Source: Flavobacteriaceae bacterium
GTDB taxonomy: Bacteria; Bacteroidota; Bacteroidia; Flavobacteriales; Weeksellaceae
NCBI GenBank assembly: GCA_004359435.1
Contig: PTET01000002.1
Location: forward strand, 40,289 to 84,276
Reading direction: 5' to 3'
DNA length: 43,988 nt
The notes beneath the pieces are model-generated. The model was not told the origin of the DNA. It was given only the letters and a program-made list of their open reading frames with translations, and searched no databases. Made by a program: the position numbers and the translations under genes. The number at the start of each line of letters is the position of its first letter. Position 1 is the first letter of the stretch. Positions 8,318-17,119 of the stretch are shown here, one piece after another.

Positions 8318-9656
8318 AATTTTTTAAGGGTATTTTCAGTATTAAGCATGTTCCTTTTTCAGGAGCACTCTCTAGGCTTAGGTCGCTTCCGATGAGTGCT
8401 GCTCTTTTCTTGATGTTTTTTAGGCCCAGTCCATTTTCAAAAGATTTAGCTGGGTTTTGTATATCAAAACCTTTTCCATCATCTTTCAGAGTGAGAACCA
8501 AAGCCGAATTTTCCATAGAAAGATCCACCGTAATTTTATTGCATCCCGAATGTTTGATGCTGTTGTTTTGAGAGAATTCTTGTACAATTCTAACCAGTAC
8601 AATTTTTGTTTTGTAATTTAGATTGAGGTTTTTGACTTTTTCTTGATACACAAAGCTGCAAGGTTTAATTTTATCAATTTCTTTACAGCGAAGAGTTAGA
8701 ATCGAAACGATTTTTTTATTGGCGATTTGTTGATCTACCAAAGATTTAGAAATGCTCCTTAACTCAACCAAAGTTTCGTCTAGAAGACCTCCTACGTATT
8801 GTACTTTTTCGGCCATAGTCTTGCTTAAGTTTTCCATCGACAAGTGTTTTACACTGAGCCCGGCCAAGATAATTTTTTGTCCGATGTTATCATGAATTTC
8901 TCTTCCTAAATATTGGGTGGTATGTTTTTGTATTTCTTGTTCAACCAAAATCAGTTGTTTTCGATTGTTGATGTTTTGCAATCTCTTTCTTCTGTTGGTA
9001 ACAATAATATGGGTAACCAGTGCAAAAACAAAGCAGAAATTCTCTAAGATTATCCCAAAATATATAAACAAAAAGCCTTGTAAATCTAAGGGAGATTGTT
9101 TGACCGTTGAATTCCATATTCCCAAAAGAGAAAAGATTAAAAGGATAATAGAACCTGCATACAAGTATCGAAAATACACTACATGTAGTTGGGTGTAGCT
9201 GATGTAAAACAAAGACAGAGAAATGCAAATAATAGCACCTCGATAAAAAACATTATATATAGGATATTCCAAAACAAAACTTGGTAAAAAGATAGAAATG
9301 AAAGTGTGAAGAATTACAATCGAGCCATACAAATAAAAAACCCATTCAAATTTCTTATGGCTAGGGTCGTGGGCGAGTTCTGATTTGTAACAAAAATAAG
9401 ATCGGCTGAAAAAGAGCAAAACTCCTGTGGTATCTTTGGCAGAACTTAAAAACTGATTTACCTTGATGTCTTTAAACATCTTAGCCTCAAGGCTAAAAAC
9501 AATCAAAACGCTAATTAGGGTAAAAAATAGATAGGCAAAATAATATTTGTAGGTTTTGAGATTGTACAAGTAGTACATAAATAGGGTGATGAGTCCAACT
9601 ACAAAATTAAAACCTAGCAAAAAAAAACAAATGGCCGTAAACAAGGTTTGGTACAT
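8310..9656 (-). CDS. Membrane sensor histidine kinase, paralogue 1 (HisKA_3 type)
   Basis: I chose the ATG at 9656 (MYQTLFTAICFFLLG) over an upstream ATG at 9698, because the paralogue starts at the same residue and the upstream elements then lie at identical distances. The N-terminal half has about seven membrane segments. A linker with EIQKHTTQYL leads to the phospho-acceptor box GREIHDNIGQKI of NarL-type kinases. A GHKL ATPase follows, with a GLGLKNIKKRA box. The N-box reads QEFSQNNSIKHS, one Asn longer than the paralogue and the family pattern, which could disturb ATP/Mg binding. The gene overlaps the response regulator by 8 bases. The ligand sensed by the 7-helix part is unknown. Confidence 0.9.
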   Translation of the reverse strand: MYQTLFTAICFFLLGFNFVVGLITLFMYYLYNLKTYKYYFAYLFFTLISVLIVFSLEAKMFKDIKVNQFLSSAKDTTGVLLFFSRSYFCYKSELAHDPSHKKFEWVFYLYGSIVILHTFISIFLPSFVLEYPIYNVFYRGAIICISLSLFYISYTQLHVVYFRYLYAGSIILLIFSLLGIWNSTVKQSPLDLQGFLFIYFGIILENFCFVFALVTHIIVTNRRKRLQNINNRKQLILVEQEIQKHTTQYLGREIHDNIGQKIILAGLSVKHLSMENLSKTMAEKVQYVGGLLDETLVELRSISKSLVDQQIANKKIVSILTLRCKEIDKIKPCSFVYQEKVKNLNLNYKTKIVLVRIVQEFSQNNSIKHSGCNKITVDLSMENSALVLTLKDDGKGFDIQNPAKSFENGLGLKNIKKRAALIGSDLSLESAPEKGTCLILKIPLKNYE

Positions 9657-9737
9657 GGTATACCTTTTTAGAATCATTTCTTGTGTGAATGTACGCAAAT
9701 TGAATCATATATTTCGTTGATCTTTTAAATTCAAGCC

Positions 9738-9771
9738 AAATCACCCCAAAAATCACCGTTTTTTAACGGTA
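9738..9771. promoter_or_regulatory. Upstream element E1 of kinase paralogue 1
   Basis: A 34-bp block reads, on the plus strand, AAATCACCCCAA + AAATCACCGTTTTTT + AACGGTA. ACCGTT-TTTT-AACGGT within it is a perfect inverted repeat. It lies 82 bp upstream of the kinase start (minus strand). A matching block, with the middle 15 bp inverted, lies 82 bp upstream of the paralogue. It is likely an operator for a dimeric regulator, perhaps the adjacent LuxR-type one. Confidence 0.6.
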
Positions 9772-9814
9772 ATCTAATGTTCAGTAAATTTCCCAAAACC
9801 TTTCAATCAAAATT

Positions 9815-11164
9815 TTAGATTTCGAATGATTTATAGTTTTTTAGGGGTATTTTTAGAATTAAGCTCGTACCATGTTCGGGACTACTTTCTAAACTTAGCT
9901 GGCTTCCAATTAAAGATGCTCTTTTTTTTATGTTTTTAAATCCAAAACCATTTTCAAAAGAATTGTCTTGTGTATCAAAACCTTTTCCATCATCTGTTAA
10001 AGTGAGAACCAAAACCGTATTCTCCATAGAAAGATCCACCGTTATTTTTTTACAATCAGAGTGTTTGATGCTATTTTGAGAAAATTCTTGTACAACTCTA
10101 ACCAGTACAATTTTGGTTTTATAATTTAGATTGAGGTTTTTAAATTCTTCTTGATAACTAAAGATACAGGTTTTTGTCTTGTCTATCTCTTGGCAAAGCA
10201 ATTTTAAAATTGAGACAATTTTTTTGTTGGCGATTTGTTGGTTTACCAGCGACTTAGAAATGATTCTGAGTTCTGCTAGGGTTTGGTCTAAAAGTCCTAC
10301 CACAATCTGTACCTTTTGTGCTACAGGCTCACTTAGTTTTTCCATCAAAAGATGTTTTACCCCTAAACCTGCCAAAATAATTTTTTGCCCGATGTTGTCA
10401 TGGATCTCTCTTCCAAGATATTGGGTGGTATGTTTTTGTATTTCTTGTTCAGCTAAAATTAGTTGTTTTTGATTGATGATGCTTTGTAGTCTTTTTTTTC
10501 TGTTGCTTACAATTATATGGGCAACCAGTGCAAAAACAAAAAAGAAATTTTCTAAAATAATTCCAATGTAAATAAATAGATAACCTTGAAGATCTACTGG
10601 GGAAAGGTGTAAGGTTGAGTTCCAGATACCGATAACAGAAAAGATTAAAATCATTATAGAACCTGCAAAGATGTACCGTAAATACACCACATGCAGCATC
10701 AGGTAGCTTATATAGAACAAAAAACCGGTGATAAACAATACCACACCTCTGTAAATGACGTTATAGATCGGATAGTCTGTAATGAATTCTGGGTAGAACA
10801 TAGACATTACAGAATGAATAATTACAACGGAACTGTATAAATAATAAATCCAACCAAACCTTCTGTGGGTGGGATCATGGGTTACTTCAGATCTGTAGCA
10901 GAAATAGGCTCGGCTAAAAAAAATAATCACAGCTGTGGTCTCTCTGGTCGAAGATAAAAAATGATTCAGGGCTTTGTCTTTGAAGAGTTCAATTTCTAGG
11001 CTAAAGACAATCAGTACACTTATAAGGGTAAAAAACAGGTACGCAAAATAATATTTATACGCTTTGAATTGGTAGATATAATACATGAAAAGGGTAATGA
11101 TCCCAACCACAAAATTAAGACCCAACAAAAAAAAGCAAATGGCTGTATATAAGGTTTGATGCAT
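9815..11164 (-). CDS. Membrane sensor histidine kinase, paralogue 2 (HisKA_3 type)
   Basis: This 449-residue protein is closely similar over its whole length to the next gene downstream, so the two arose by tandem duplication. About seven membrane helices occupy residues 5-220 (for example YYFAYLFFTLISVLIVFSL and YLFIYIGIILENFFFVFALV). The phospho-acceptor is H255 in GREIHDNIGQKI. The ATPase N-box is canonical (E360, N364, K367, H368 in QEFSQNSIKHS), and a GFGFKNIKKRA box follows. It has no own response regulator. It may share the LuxR-type regulator at 7676, either as a second input or by forming mixed dimers with paralogue 1 (inference). It is separated from paralogue 1 by 158 bases containing element E1, so each kinase probably has its own promoter. 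Confidence 0.92.
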   Translation of the reverse strand: MHQTLYTAICFFLLGLNFVVGIITLFMYYIYQFKAYKYYFAYLFFTLISVLIVFSLEIELFKDKALNHFLSSTRETTAVIIFFSRAYFCYRSEVTHDPTHRRFGWIYYLYSSVVIIHSVMSMFYPEFITDYPIYNVIYRGVVLFITGFLFYISYLMLHVVYLRYIFAGSIMILIFSVIGIWNSTLHLSPVDLQGYLFIYIGIILENFFFVFALVAHIIVSNRKKRLQSIINQKQLILAEQEIQKHTTQYLGREIHDNIGQKIILAGLGVKHLLMEKLSEPVAQKVQIVVGLLDQTLAELRIISKSLVNQQIANKKIVSILKLLCQEIDKTKTCIFSYQEEFKNLNLNYKTKIVLVRVVQEFSQNSIKHSDCKKITVDLSMENTVLVLTLTDDGKGFDTQDNSFENGFGFKNIKKRASLIGSQLSLESSPEHGTSLILKIPLKNYKSFEI

Positions 11165-11245
11165 TCTATCTCATTTATCGGTGGTTTTAAAGATGAAAAT
11201 ACACAATTAGAATTACTTAGAGAGCTAATCTTTTCAATATTAGAT

Positions 11246-11279
11246 AAATCACCCAACAAAAAACGGTGATTTAACGGTA
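11246..11279. promoter_or_regulatory. Upstream element E2 of kinase paralogue 2
   Basis: This block reads AAATCACCCAAC + AAAAAACGGTGATTT + AACGGTA on the plus strand. It aligns without gaps to E1 at 9738, except that the central 15 bp are the exact reverse complement. AAATCACC and GGTGATTT form an inverted repeat here. It lies 82 bp upstream of kinase 2 and 95 bp upstream of the divergent gene at 11375, so it could serve both. Confidence 0.6.
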
Positions 11280-11374
11280 GCAAAATTGGTACAATAACTA
11301 AAGTAAATCATAGACAAATGGTACAATTTTGTAATTGCAGTGATTAGATCATTTTTTCATTAAAACAAACACAC

Positions 11375-12040
11375 ATGAAATCTATAATTCTACCTTCCAT
11401 ACATCAATGGTTGAATGTTTTTTTCGATTCCCTGCAAAGAAAATCCTTTGTGGGTAAAAAAAATGGACCTATCAAAACAAGAACCCACGAGGGATTTTTT
11501 CATCAAAGCATGTTTTACTCCACACCAAAAGCCTATTTGATAAAAGGCAAGTCTATTTTAGATGGAAGCCAGTTTTACAATTTTGTGTTTTTAGATGGTT
11601 ATATGATTTCCAACAAAAAGTACAATACAAAAATCCCTAGTGTAGATTACCTCTTTTCAAAAAACACCTCCAACATTGCCTTTTTGAAAATTGATGAACT
11701 CCAGAATCCCAATCTTAAAAATAATTTCATCAAAGAGGGTAGGACCTACAATCTTCACATCGAAGGTCAATGTTCCGATTCCATTATTGGCAAAGAAATA
11801 CGGTTTGCCAAAACAAGCCAAAGTTTTTATTTAGACGGCTTAGAATATTGTGCAGCAGACCAAACCAAAGGGAAATTTTTCTGGACCAATGCCAAAGAAA
11901 ACTACATTCATCTTTTGGGATTAAACTTAGATCAGCAAGACCCTTGGATGGAAGTAGAGTATCGTTACAAAAACACCAATAAAGAGTTAATTAAGGGAAG
12001 ATACAGTGGACCTTTCGAGGTAATTTCAACCTCAATTTAA
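11375..12040 (+). CDS. Hypothetical protein, divergent from kinase 2
   Basis: I do not recognise this 221-residue protein. It has no clear signal peptide and no long hydrophobic segment. The composition is mixed with many aromatic residues (for example SQFYNFVFLDGYMIS and SFYLDGLEYCAADQ). The alternating hydrophobic pattern suggests a beta-rich globular protein. The ATG at 11375 is the first in the frame and the downstream text reads as coding. It stands alone, divergent from kinase paralogue 2, with shared upstream DNA containing element E2, so common control with the two-component genes is possible. It is followed by the convergent tRNA-Arg. Confidence 0.65.
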   Translation: MKSIILPSIHQWLNVFFDSLQRKSFVGKKNGPIKTRTHEGFFHQSMFYSTPKAYLIKGKSILDGSQFYNFVFLDGYMISNKKYNTKIPSVDYLFSKNTSNIAFLKIDELQNPNLKNNFIKEGRTYNLHIEGQCSDSIIGKEIRFAKTSQSFYLDGLEYCAADQTKGKFFWTNAKENYIHLLGLNLDQQDPWMEVEYRYKNTNKELIKGRYSGPFEVISTSI

Positions 12041-12074
12041 GGAATAATCTTTTTACTTGAATAGTCTAAAAAAG

Positions 12075-12147
12075 TGACTCCGAAGGGATTCGAACCCCTA
12101 TCATCAGAGCCGAAATCTGATATTCTAATCCATTGAACTACGGAGCC
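12075..12147 (-). tRNA. tRNA-Arg (anticodon TCG)
   Basis: Read on the minus strand, this 73-base segment folds as a cloverleaf. The acceptor GGCTCCG pairs with CGGAGTC. The anticodon stem TCAGA/TCTGA encloses loop TTTCGGC, giving anticodon TCG. The T-arm is GGGGTTCGAATCCC-like. CCA is not encoded. A T-rich run follows and may end transcription. Confidence 0.93.
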
Positions 12148-12223
12148 AGTTTAGAATTTGCCAAAATTAAGCAAAATTATTCCCAATGTCAAATTTTAGT
12201 CCAAACAGTAAAATTCTAAAATA

Positions 12224-13102
12224 TTATTGGTACAAATCTGTACTTAAATATCTATCTCCTCTGTCACAAACAATAAACACAATGCATCCACTGGATAGTT
12301 CACCGGCGAGTTCTAAAGCAATGTGCGCTGCACCACCAGAGCTAGTTCCTCCCATGATAGCTTCTTCTAGGGCTAATTTTCTAGCCATTTCTTCGGCCTG
12401 TTTTTGGCTAACGTCTTTGATGATATCCACTTTAGAGGCGTCGTAAATTTTGGGTAAGAATTCTTTGGACCAGCGTCTAATTCCTGGTATTTTAGATCCA
12501 TCGGTGGGTTGTGCACCTACAATGGTTACATTTTTGTTTTGTTCTTTTAAGTAATTAGAAACTCCCATAATGGTTCCGGTTGTTCCCATGGCAGATACAA
12601 AATGGGTAATTTCTTTTTCTGTATCTCTCCAAATTTCGGGCCCAGTGGTTTTGTAATGAGCCATATAGTTGTCTGGATTGGCAAATTGGTTGAGTTGAAA
12701 ATATCCCTGCTCTTCTTGCATTTCTTGGGCTAATTCTCTAGAATACTCTATGGTTTTTGCCACAGGAGTTAAGATGAGTTCGGCACCATAGGCACGCATG
12801 GTTTTAACGCGTTCTTCTGTGGCGTCATCGGGCATAATAAGGGTTAAATGGAGCCCCAATGCTTTGGCAATCATCGCTAGGGCGATACCCGTATTTCCAG
12901 AGGTAGCCTCTACCAGTTTGTCTCCTTTTTGAATTTCTTTTCTGTCCAGCGCTCCTTGAATCATTTGAAAAGCAGGTCTGTCTTTTACGCTTCCCCCTGG
13001 GTTTTGTCCTTCGAGCTTGGCAAAAACCCGAACTTTTGGGTTTTTGTTTAAATTCTTGAGTTCAACAAGGGGAGTATTTCCGATGAGTTGGGTAATGTTC
13101 AT
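12224..13102 (-). CDS. cysM: Cysteine synthase, CysM type
   Basis: The 292-residue protein is a fold-type II pyridoxal-phosphate enzyme that makes cysteine from O-acetylserine and sulfide. Visible are NTPLVEL at the N-terminus, the PLP lysine in NPGGSVKDRPAF, the substrate loop EATSGNTGIALA, the cofactor-phosphate loop GTTGTIMGV, and GGTSSGGA near the C-terminus. The short length, and a reading of KDRPAF rather than KDRIA, favour CysM over CysK. It follows the serine acetyltransferase gene with a 31-base gap, so the two consecutive steps of cysteine synthesis are co-transcribed, probably together with yaaA. Confidence 0.92.
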   Translation of the reverse strand: MNITQLIGNTPLVELKNLNKNPKVRVFAKLEGQNPGGSVKDRPAFQMIQGALDRKEIQKGDKLVEATSGNTGIALAMIAKALGLHLTLIMPDDATEERVKTMRAYGAELILTPVAKTIEYSRELAQEMQEEQGYFQLNQFANPDNYMAHYKTTGPEIWRDTEKEITHFVSAMGTTGTIMGVSNYLKEQNKNVTIVGAQPTDGSKIPGIRRWSKEFLPKIYDASKVDIIKDVSQKQAEEMARKLALEEAIMGGTSSGGAAHIALELAGELSSGCIVFIVCDRGDRYLSTDLYQ

Positions 13103-13133
13103 GATGTGTGTTTATTGATTTCGAAAATAGTTT

Positions 13134-13916
13134 TTAGGTCTTTGCATCGGTGGAGTAATACACCTTCGAATTTTTTTCGATGCTTTTGGTAATCCATACG
13201 TTTCCACCTACTACAGAATTCTCTCCAATGGTGGTTCTTCCCCCTAAAATGGTGGCGCCAGCATAGATAACTACTCCGTCTTCTATGGTTGGGTGTCTTT
13301 TGATGTCAGCATCTTCTTTGTTTACACTAAGGGCACCAAGGGTTACTCCTTGGTATATTTTTACCCCATTTCCAATGGTGGTAGTTTCTCCAATCACAAT
13401 TCCTGTTCCGTGGTCTATGCAGAAGCTTTCTCCAATGGCAGCCCCAGGATGTATGTCTATTCCCGTTTTGCTGTGGGCATTTTCTGTGATGAGTCTAGGT
13501 AAAATAGGAACTTCCAATTTGTAGAGGATATTGGCAATTCTGTATGCTGAAATGGCATAAAAACCAGGATAGGTAAGCACAATTTCTTCTGTAGATTTGG
13601 CGGCAGGATCTCCTGCAAACATTGCCAAAACATCTTTTTCTAAGAGGCTATGAATGGTCTGAATTTCTGCCCAAAATTTTTCTGAAATCTTTTTAGAATC
13701 TTCTATTTTGAGCGTTTTCAAAAAGCCATCCAAAATAGTTTTTAGTCCATCAATTTGTTCTAAAAACTGAGCTTTACTCTTGGTAGAATTACAACCCAGC
13801 TCTGGAAATAAAAGCTGAAGGGTGTTTTCAAAAAAATCGGCAACCTGGCAAACTACCAGCTGGTCTTTTTTTTCTGAGTGTCTTTTATATAGGGATTCTA
13901 AATATTCTTTGTTCAT
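13134..13916 (-). CDS. epsC: Serine O-acetyltransferase
   Basis: The 260-residue protein makes O-acetylserine from serine and acetyl-CoA for the neighbouring cysteine synthase. The N-terminal half is helical. The C-terminal half (about 150-255) is a left-handed beta-helix of hexapeptide repeats, with the catalytic stretch IDIHPGAAIGESFCIDHGTG and then IGETTTIGNGVKIYQGVTLG. The extended N-terminus matches the EpsC-like subgroup found in Bacteroidota. It lies 3 bases after the yaaA stop codon and 31 bases before cysM. The C-terminal tail is short, so I cannot say whether it binds cysteine synthase. Confidence 0.92.
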   Translation of the reverse strand: MNKEYLESLYKRHSEKKDQLVVCQVADFFENTLQLLFPELGCNSTKSKAQFLEQIDGLKTILDGFLKTLKIEDSKKISEKFWAEIQTIHSLLEKDVLAMFAGDPAAKSTEEIVLTYPGFYAISAYRIANILYKLEVPILPRLITENAHSKTGIDIHPGAAIGESFCIDHGTGIVIGETTTIGNGVKIYQGVTLGALSVNKEDADIKRHPTIEDGVVIYAGATILGGRTTIGENSVVGGNVWITKSIEKNSKVYYSTDAKT

Positions 13917-13919
13917 GTT

Positions 13920-14675
13920 TTAGCGGGTAAATACAAAATTGGTTGAGTCGGAAAGATTAGGGTTAAAACAATATCCTCCCCAAGCAAATGCTTTGGTTTC
14001 TTCTAGGTTTTGAATGTTGTTTTGGGCACAGAAGTTGGCCATGGCTCCTCTGGCTTGTTTGAAAAATACCATGACGTTTTGGTGTTTCCCGTTTTTGAAT
14101 TCTTTAAAATGACATTCAACCACAGGTCTTTTGAGTGCTTTTAAATCCACTGCCGAAAAATATTCTTTGCTGGCCAAATTTAAAATGGGTTCGTCCTTTT
14201 CAATTTGTTGGTTTAAATGTTTGGTGAGTTTGGGTTTCCAAAATTCATACAGATTTTGGTTTTTTCCATTTTTAAGTTTGGTTCCCATCTCAAGACGATA
14301 GGGGTAAACCAAATCTTTGGGTTTAAGTAGTCCATAGAGCCCAGAGAGAATAAACAAATTTTGGTCTAAATAGCTTTGCGCATTTTGATCTAAATCTTTA
14401 TACCCAAGGGTTTTGTAGACTTCTCCATCAAAATGGAAAGCAGGGTAGATGCCTTGATCGTTGGTTGGTGTTGATGTCCAAGAAAGATTTCTTTCCAGAT
14501 TGAGTTTGGCCAAACTTGGAGAAATTTTCATGAGTTCTTGAAGGTTTTTGGCAGATTTTTTCTTTAAAACAGCATTTAATTTTTCGGCTTCTGTTAAAAA
14601 GACAGGCTGGCTAGGGTTTTCAACCTCAAAGGGGCTTTGGCTAATTTTCTTGGCGGGTGAAAGTAAAATTTTCAT
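13920..14675 (-). CDS. yaaA: YaaA family protein (peroxide stress, DUF328)
   Basis: The 251-residue protein begins with the family signature MKILLSPAKKI and has the conserved LSGLYGLLKPKDLVYPYRLEMGTKL-type region around residues 110-135, followed by NLASKEYF. The length matches YaaA. In E. coli YaaA lowers free iron and protects DNA during peroxide stress, but the biochemical activity is not well defined. It is the first gene of a compact three-gene set with epsC and cysM, 3 bases before epsC. Linking peroxide defence with cysteine supply is plausible but is inference. Confidence 0.9.
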   Translation of the reverse strand: MKILLSPAKKISQSPFEVENPSQPVFLTEAEKLNAVLKKKSAKNLQELMKISPSLAKLNLERNLSWTSTPTNDQGIYPAFHFDGEVYKTLGYKDLDQNAQSYLDQNLFILSGLYGLLKPKDLVYPYRLEMGTKLKNGKNQNLYEFWKPKLTKHLNQQIEKDEPILNLASKEYFSAVDLKALKRPVVECHFKEFKNGKHQNVMVFFKQARGAMANFCAQNNIQNLEETKAFAWGGYCFNPNLSDSTNFVFTR

Positions 14676-14788
14676 AGTCGAAATACCGTCTGTTTACAGT
14701 AAAACACGCTCAAAAGCGTTTTTTTATAGAAAGGTAAAGATAGTCAAAATCTTTGTGCCTTAGAAAATGCAAAGGCAGAAAATTACCT

Positions 14789-14796
14789 TAATTTTG
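14789..14796 (+). promoter_or_regulatory. Candidate -7 box for the small gene at 14809
   Basis: TAATTTTG fits TAnnTTTG. Transcription would start about 6 bases before the ATG at 14809, giving an almost leaderless mRNA. No well-placed -33 TTG was seen. Confidence 0.35.
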
Positions 14797-14808
14797 TATT
14801 TTTATCTC

Positions 14809-15057
14809 ATGGAAAGAAACATCAAACTGATTTGGGATTTTTATGGCCCTATGGCAGAGGGTACTGCGGCTCACCATCAAATTCATCTGGACCAATATGC
14901 TCTCTCCAATGGGTTTGAGGTTTATTTAACAGGGCACCAAAATTTTGATCAAAATAATTCTGAGGCTTTTTTGGTGGTCAAAGAAAGGGATATGCTAAAA
15001 GTAAGAGACGATTTAAAACCGCATAGGGCAGAAGTCTACCATGAAAAAATTAGCTAA
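14809..15057 (+). CDS. Small conserved-looking protein, function unknown
   Basis: The ATG at 14809 gives an 82-residue soluble protein starting MERNIKLIWDFYGP. An upstream ATG at 14767 would precede the candidate promoter box and add an unlikely leader. It is rich in His and acidic residues (EGTAAHHQIHLDQYA, LTGHQNFDQNN) and ends KPHRAEVYHEKIS. I recall similar short proteins of this form in other flavobacteria but no function for them. Its stop overlaps the 3' end of the recG remnant by a few bases in convergent orientation. Confidence 0.65.
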   Translation: MERNIKLIWDFYGPMAEGTAAHHQIHLDQYALSNGFEVYLTGHQNFDQNNSEAFLVVKERDMLKVRDDLKPHRAEVYHEKIS

Positions 15058-16932
15058 TTCTACTCCAGATAATTTTTTCTTTCTGGCTAGATAGATAATA
15101 GTTTTTGAGGATTTTGTGTTTTTCTAGCTCTAGTTTTGGATCTTCTTGAAGTATTTCTGAAACCAGTTTTTTTGCTTGAAACACAAGGGGAGAATCTGTC
15201 GATAAATTTGCCATTTTTAGATTTAAAACCCCGCTTTGCTGAGTACCAAGTAGGTCTCCAGGCCCTCTTAGTTCTAGATTGTAGAAACCAGTATTTGGGT
15301 TTGGCCCTTTGCAAACCTTTGCATCTCGAATTCTTTGTCTTTGGGATCCATTTTTCCGTGTAAAATGCTCACCCGATAGTTTGGCAGAGGAAATTCTCGG
15401 GTGATGCTTTCATAACCATCCATCAGATCTTTGTAATCGAGTTTCGAGGATTCTTCAATTAGGGGATACACCACATAGACCTGTTTTTTTTTCTGGATTT
15501 GATCCCTTATAAAGGCAAAAACCTTGAGTCTATCTTTGTCTCTTTGGTGTATAGTCTTAATGGGCTTTCTGTTTTTTGGTAGCGAGTCAATGGTAGAAAT
15601 ATCCAAATTGCTGTAAACACTCATGGCCAAAGTTCTAGGAATTGGTGTGGCTGTCATTACCAAAACATGGGGTGGTTTGGTGTTTTTTTGCCAAAGTTTG
15701 GCCCTTTGTGCAACCCCAAATTTATGCTGTTCGTCTATTACGGCAAGTCCTAGATTTTGAAATTTCACTTTGCTCTCTATTAGGGCATGGGTACCTACCA
15801 AAATGTCTATTTTGCCTTCTTCTAGGGCTTTGTGAATTTCGGTTCGTTCCTTTTGACTGGTAGATCCAGTTAGAATGTCAATTTTTACTTCACTTTTTAT
15901 CAGCAAATTTTGAAGGTCTTTGAAATGCTGCTGCGCCAAAATTTCTGTGGGAGCCATCAGACAGCTTTGGTAACCATTGTCTTTGGCGATGAGCATTGTA
16001 AGAAGCCCTACGATGGTTTTCCCGCTTCCTACATCGCCTTGCAAAAGTCGGTTCATTTGGATGGGTTTGGCCAAATCTGCCCTAATTTCTTTGATTACTT
16101 TTTTCTGGGCATCGGTAAGCTCAAAAGGTAAAACGTTTTGGTAGAATTGATGGAAGTTTTCTCCAATTTTTAGAAAGGGGTAACTGCTGATTTTTTTTCC
16201 TTCAAACTTTTTTTTGACCTCTAGGTTGAGCATCATAAAGAAAAGCTCCTCGAACTTGATTCTTTCCTGAGCTTTAAAAAGTAGTTCTTTGGATTTAGGC
16301 AGATGAATGTTTTGATAGGCTGAAAAATGATCCAAAAGTCCATATTTCTGTAAAATATAAGGGTCTAGTGTTTCTTCTATCTTAAAATTTTGGTTCTCGA
16401 AAAGCTTTTGAAACAATTTGGCAAAAGTGTATTGGTTTATTTTTTTTCGCTGCAAAATCTCACTGCTTGGGTAGATGGGTTTTAGGGAATACGATTTCCG
16501 CTTAAAATCTTCTACAAATTCTACCTCAGGATGGTTCATGCTAAAAGCGCCTAAAAAGGATTGGGCTTTTCCAAAAATCACAAAGGTTCTTTTTTGCGAA
16601 AGTTTGTCTATAAGCCAAGGCGCATATTTAAACCAAACCAGTTTTAGGCTTCCATGGGCATCAGAAAAAGTAGCTTCGAGTCTTTTTTTGTTTTGCCCAT
16701 AAGGCACTTCTTTGATCAGAGAAATTTCACCCATGAGCTGAATCTCTGCTGGGTTTTCAAACAAATCTTTTGTGGAAAAAATTTGGCTTTTGTCTACATA
16801 TCTAAAGGGAAAAAAGCCTAGCAGATCGCCAAGGGAAAAAAGTCCCAATTCTTCTCCCAAAGTTTTAGAAAGACTTGGACTAACCACAGAAAGGGCAGAG
16901 AGCGGCGTAGAAAAGTTAAACTTTTGAGTCAA
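15050..16932 (-). pseudogene. recG: ATP-dependent DNA helicase RecG, internal deletion and frameshift
   Basis: RecG remodels stalled forks and Holliday junctions. The first frame (16932 down to 15274, 552 codons) holds the wedge/OB region and helicase motifs I (GDVGSGKT), II (DEQH) and III (TATPIPRT), and reaches AKGQTQILVST. It then reads one more codon and a stop. The next base position, in another frame, opens LELRGPGDLLGTQQSGVLNL and runs 75 codons to the proper C-terminal end at 15050. In intact RecG about 80 residues lie between these points, including TTVIEVGV and the QxxGRxGR motif VI needed for ATP-coupled movement. They are missing here. No other damage is visible. Confidence 0.9.
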
Positions 16933-17060
16933 GGGATTTTTTTTTGTTTTCTAGAATTATAGAAAATCTTTATGTATCTATTTATGAAAATATTCAGCTT
17001 CTTTTCAAAAATACAATTTTAAGTATAATTGAAAGCATCAAAAGATTTTCAAAAATTAGA

Positions 17061-17096
17061 AACAAAAAAGGACATGCCAATGGCACATCCTTTTAT
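17061..17096 (-). terminator. Terminator after the 41-residue membrane protein
   Basis: The arms AAAAGGACATGCC and GGCACATCCTTTT (17066-17094) pair with two mismatches around an AAT loop. On the minus strand the hairpin ends in a T-run. It separates the small gene from recG. Confidence 0.6.
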
Positions 17097-17119
17097 AGGT
17101 TTTAAGGTTTGATTAAAAT

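Noticed and set aside
14702-14727. Hairpin ACGCT-CAAA-AGCGT followed by T as a terminator
   Set aside because: No plus-strand gene ends before it; it lies in the leader of yaaA, and the stem is only 5 bp.
15087-15314. Separate small basic protein on the minus strand
   Set aside because: It is an out-of-frame reading of the recG C-terminal remnant, which in its correct frame reads LELRGPGDLLGTQQ.
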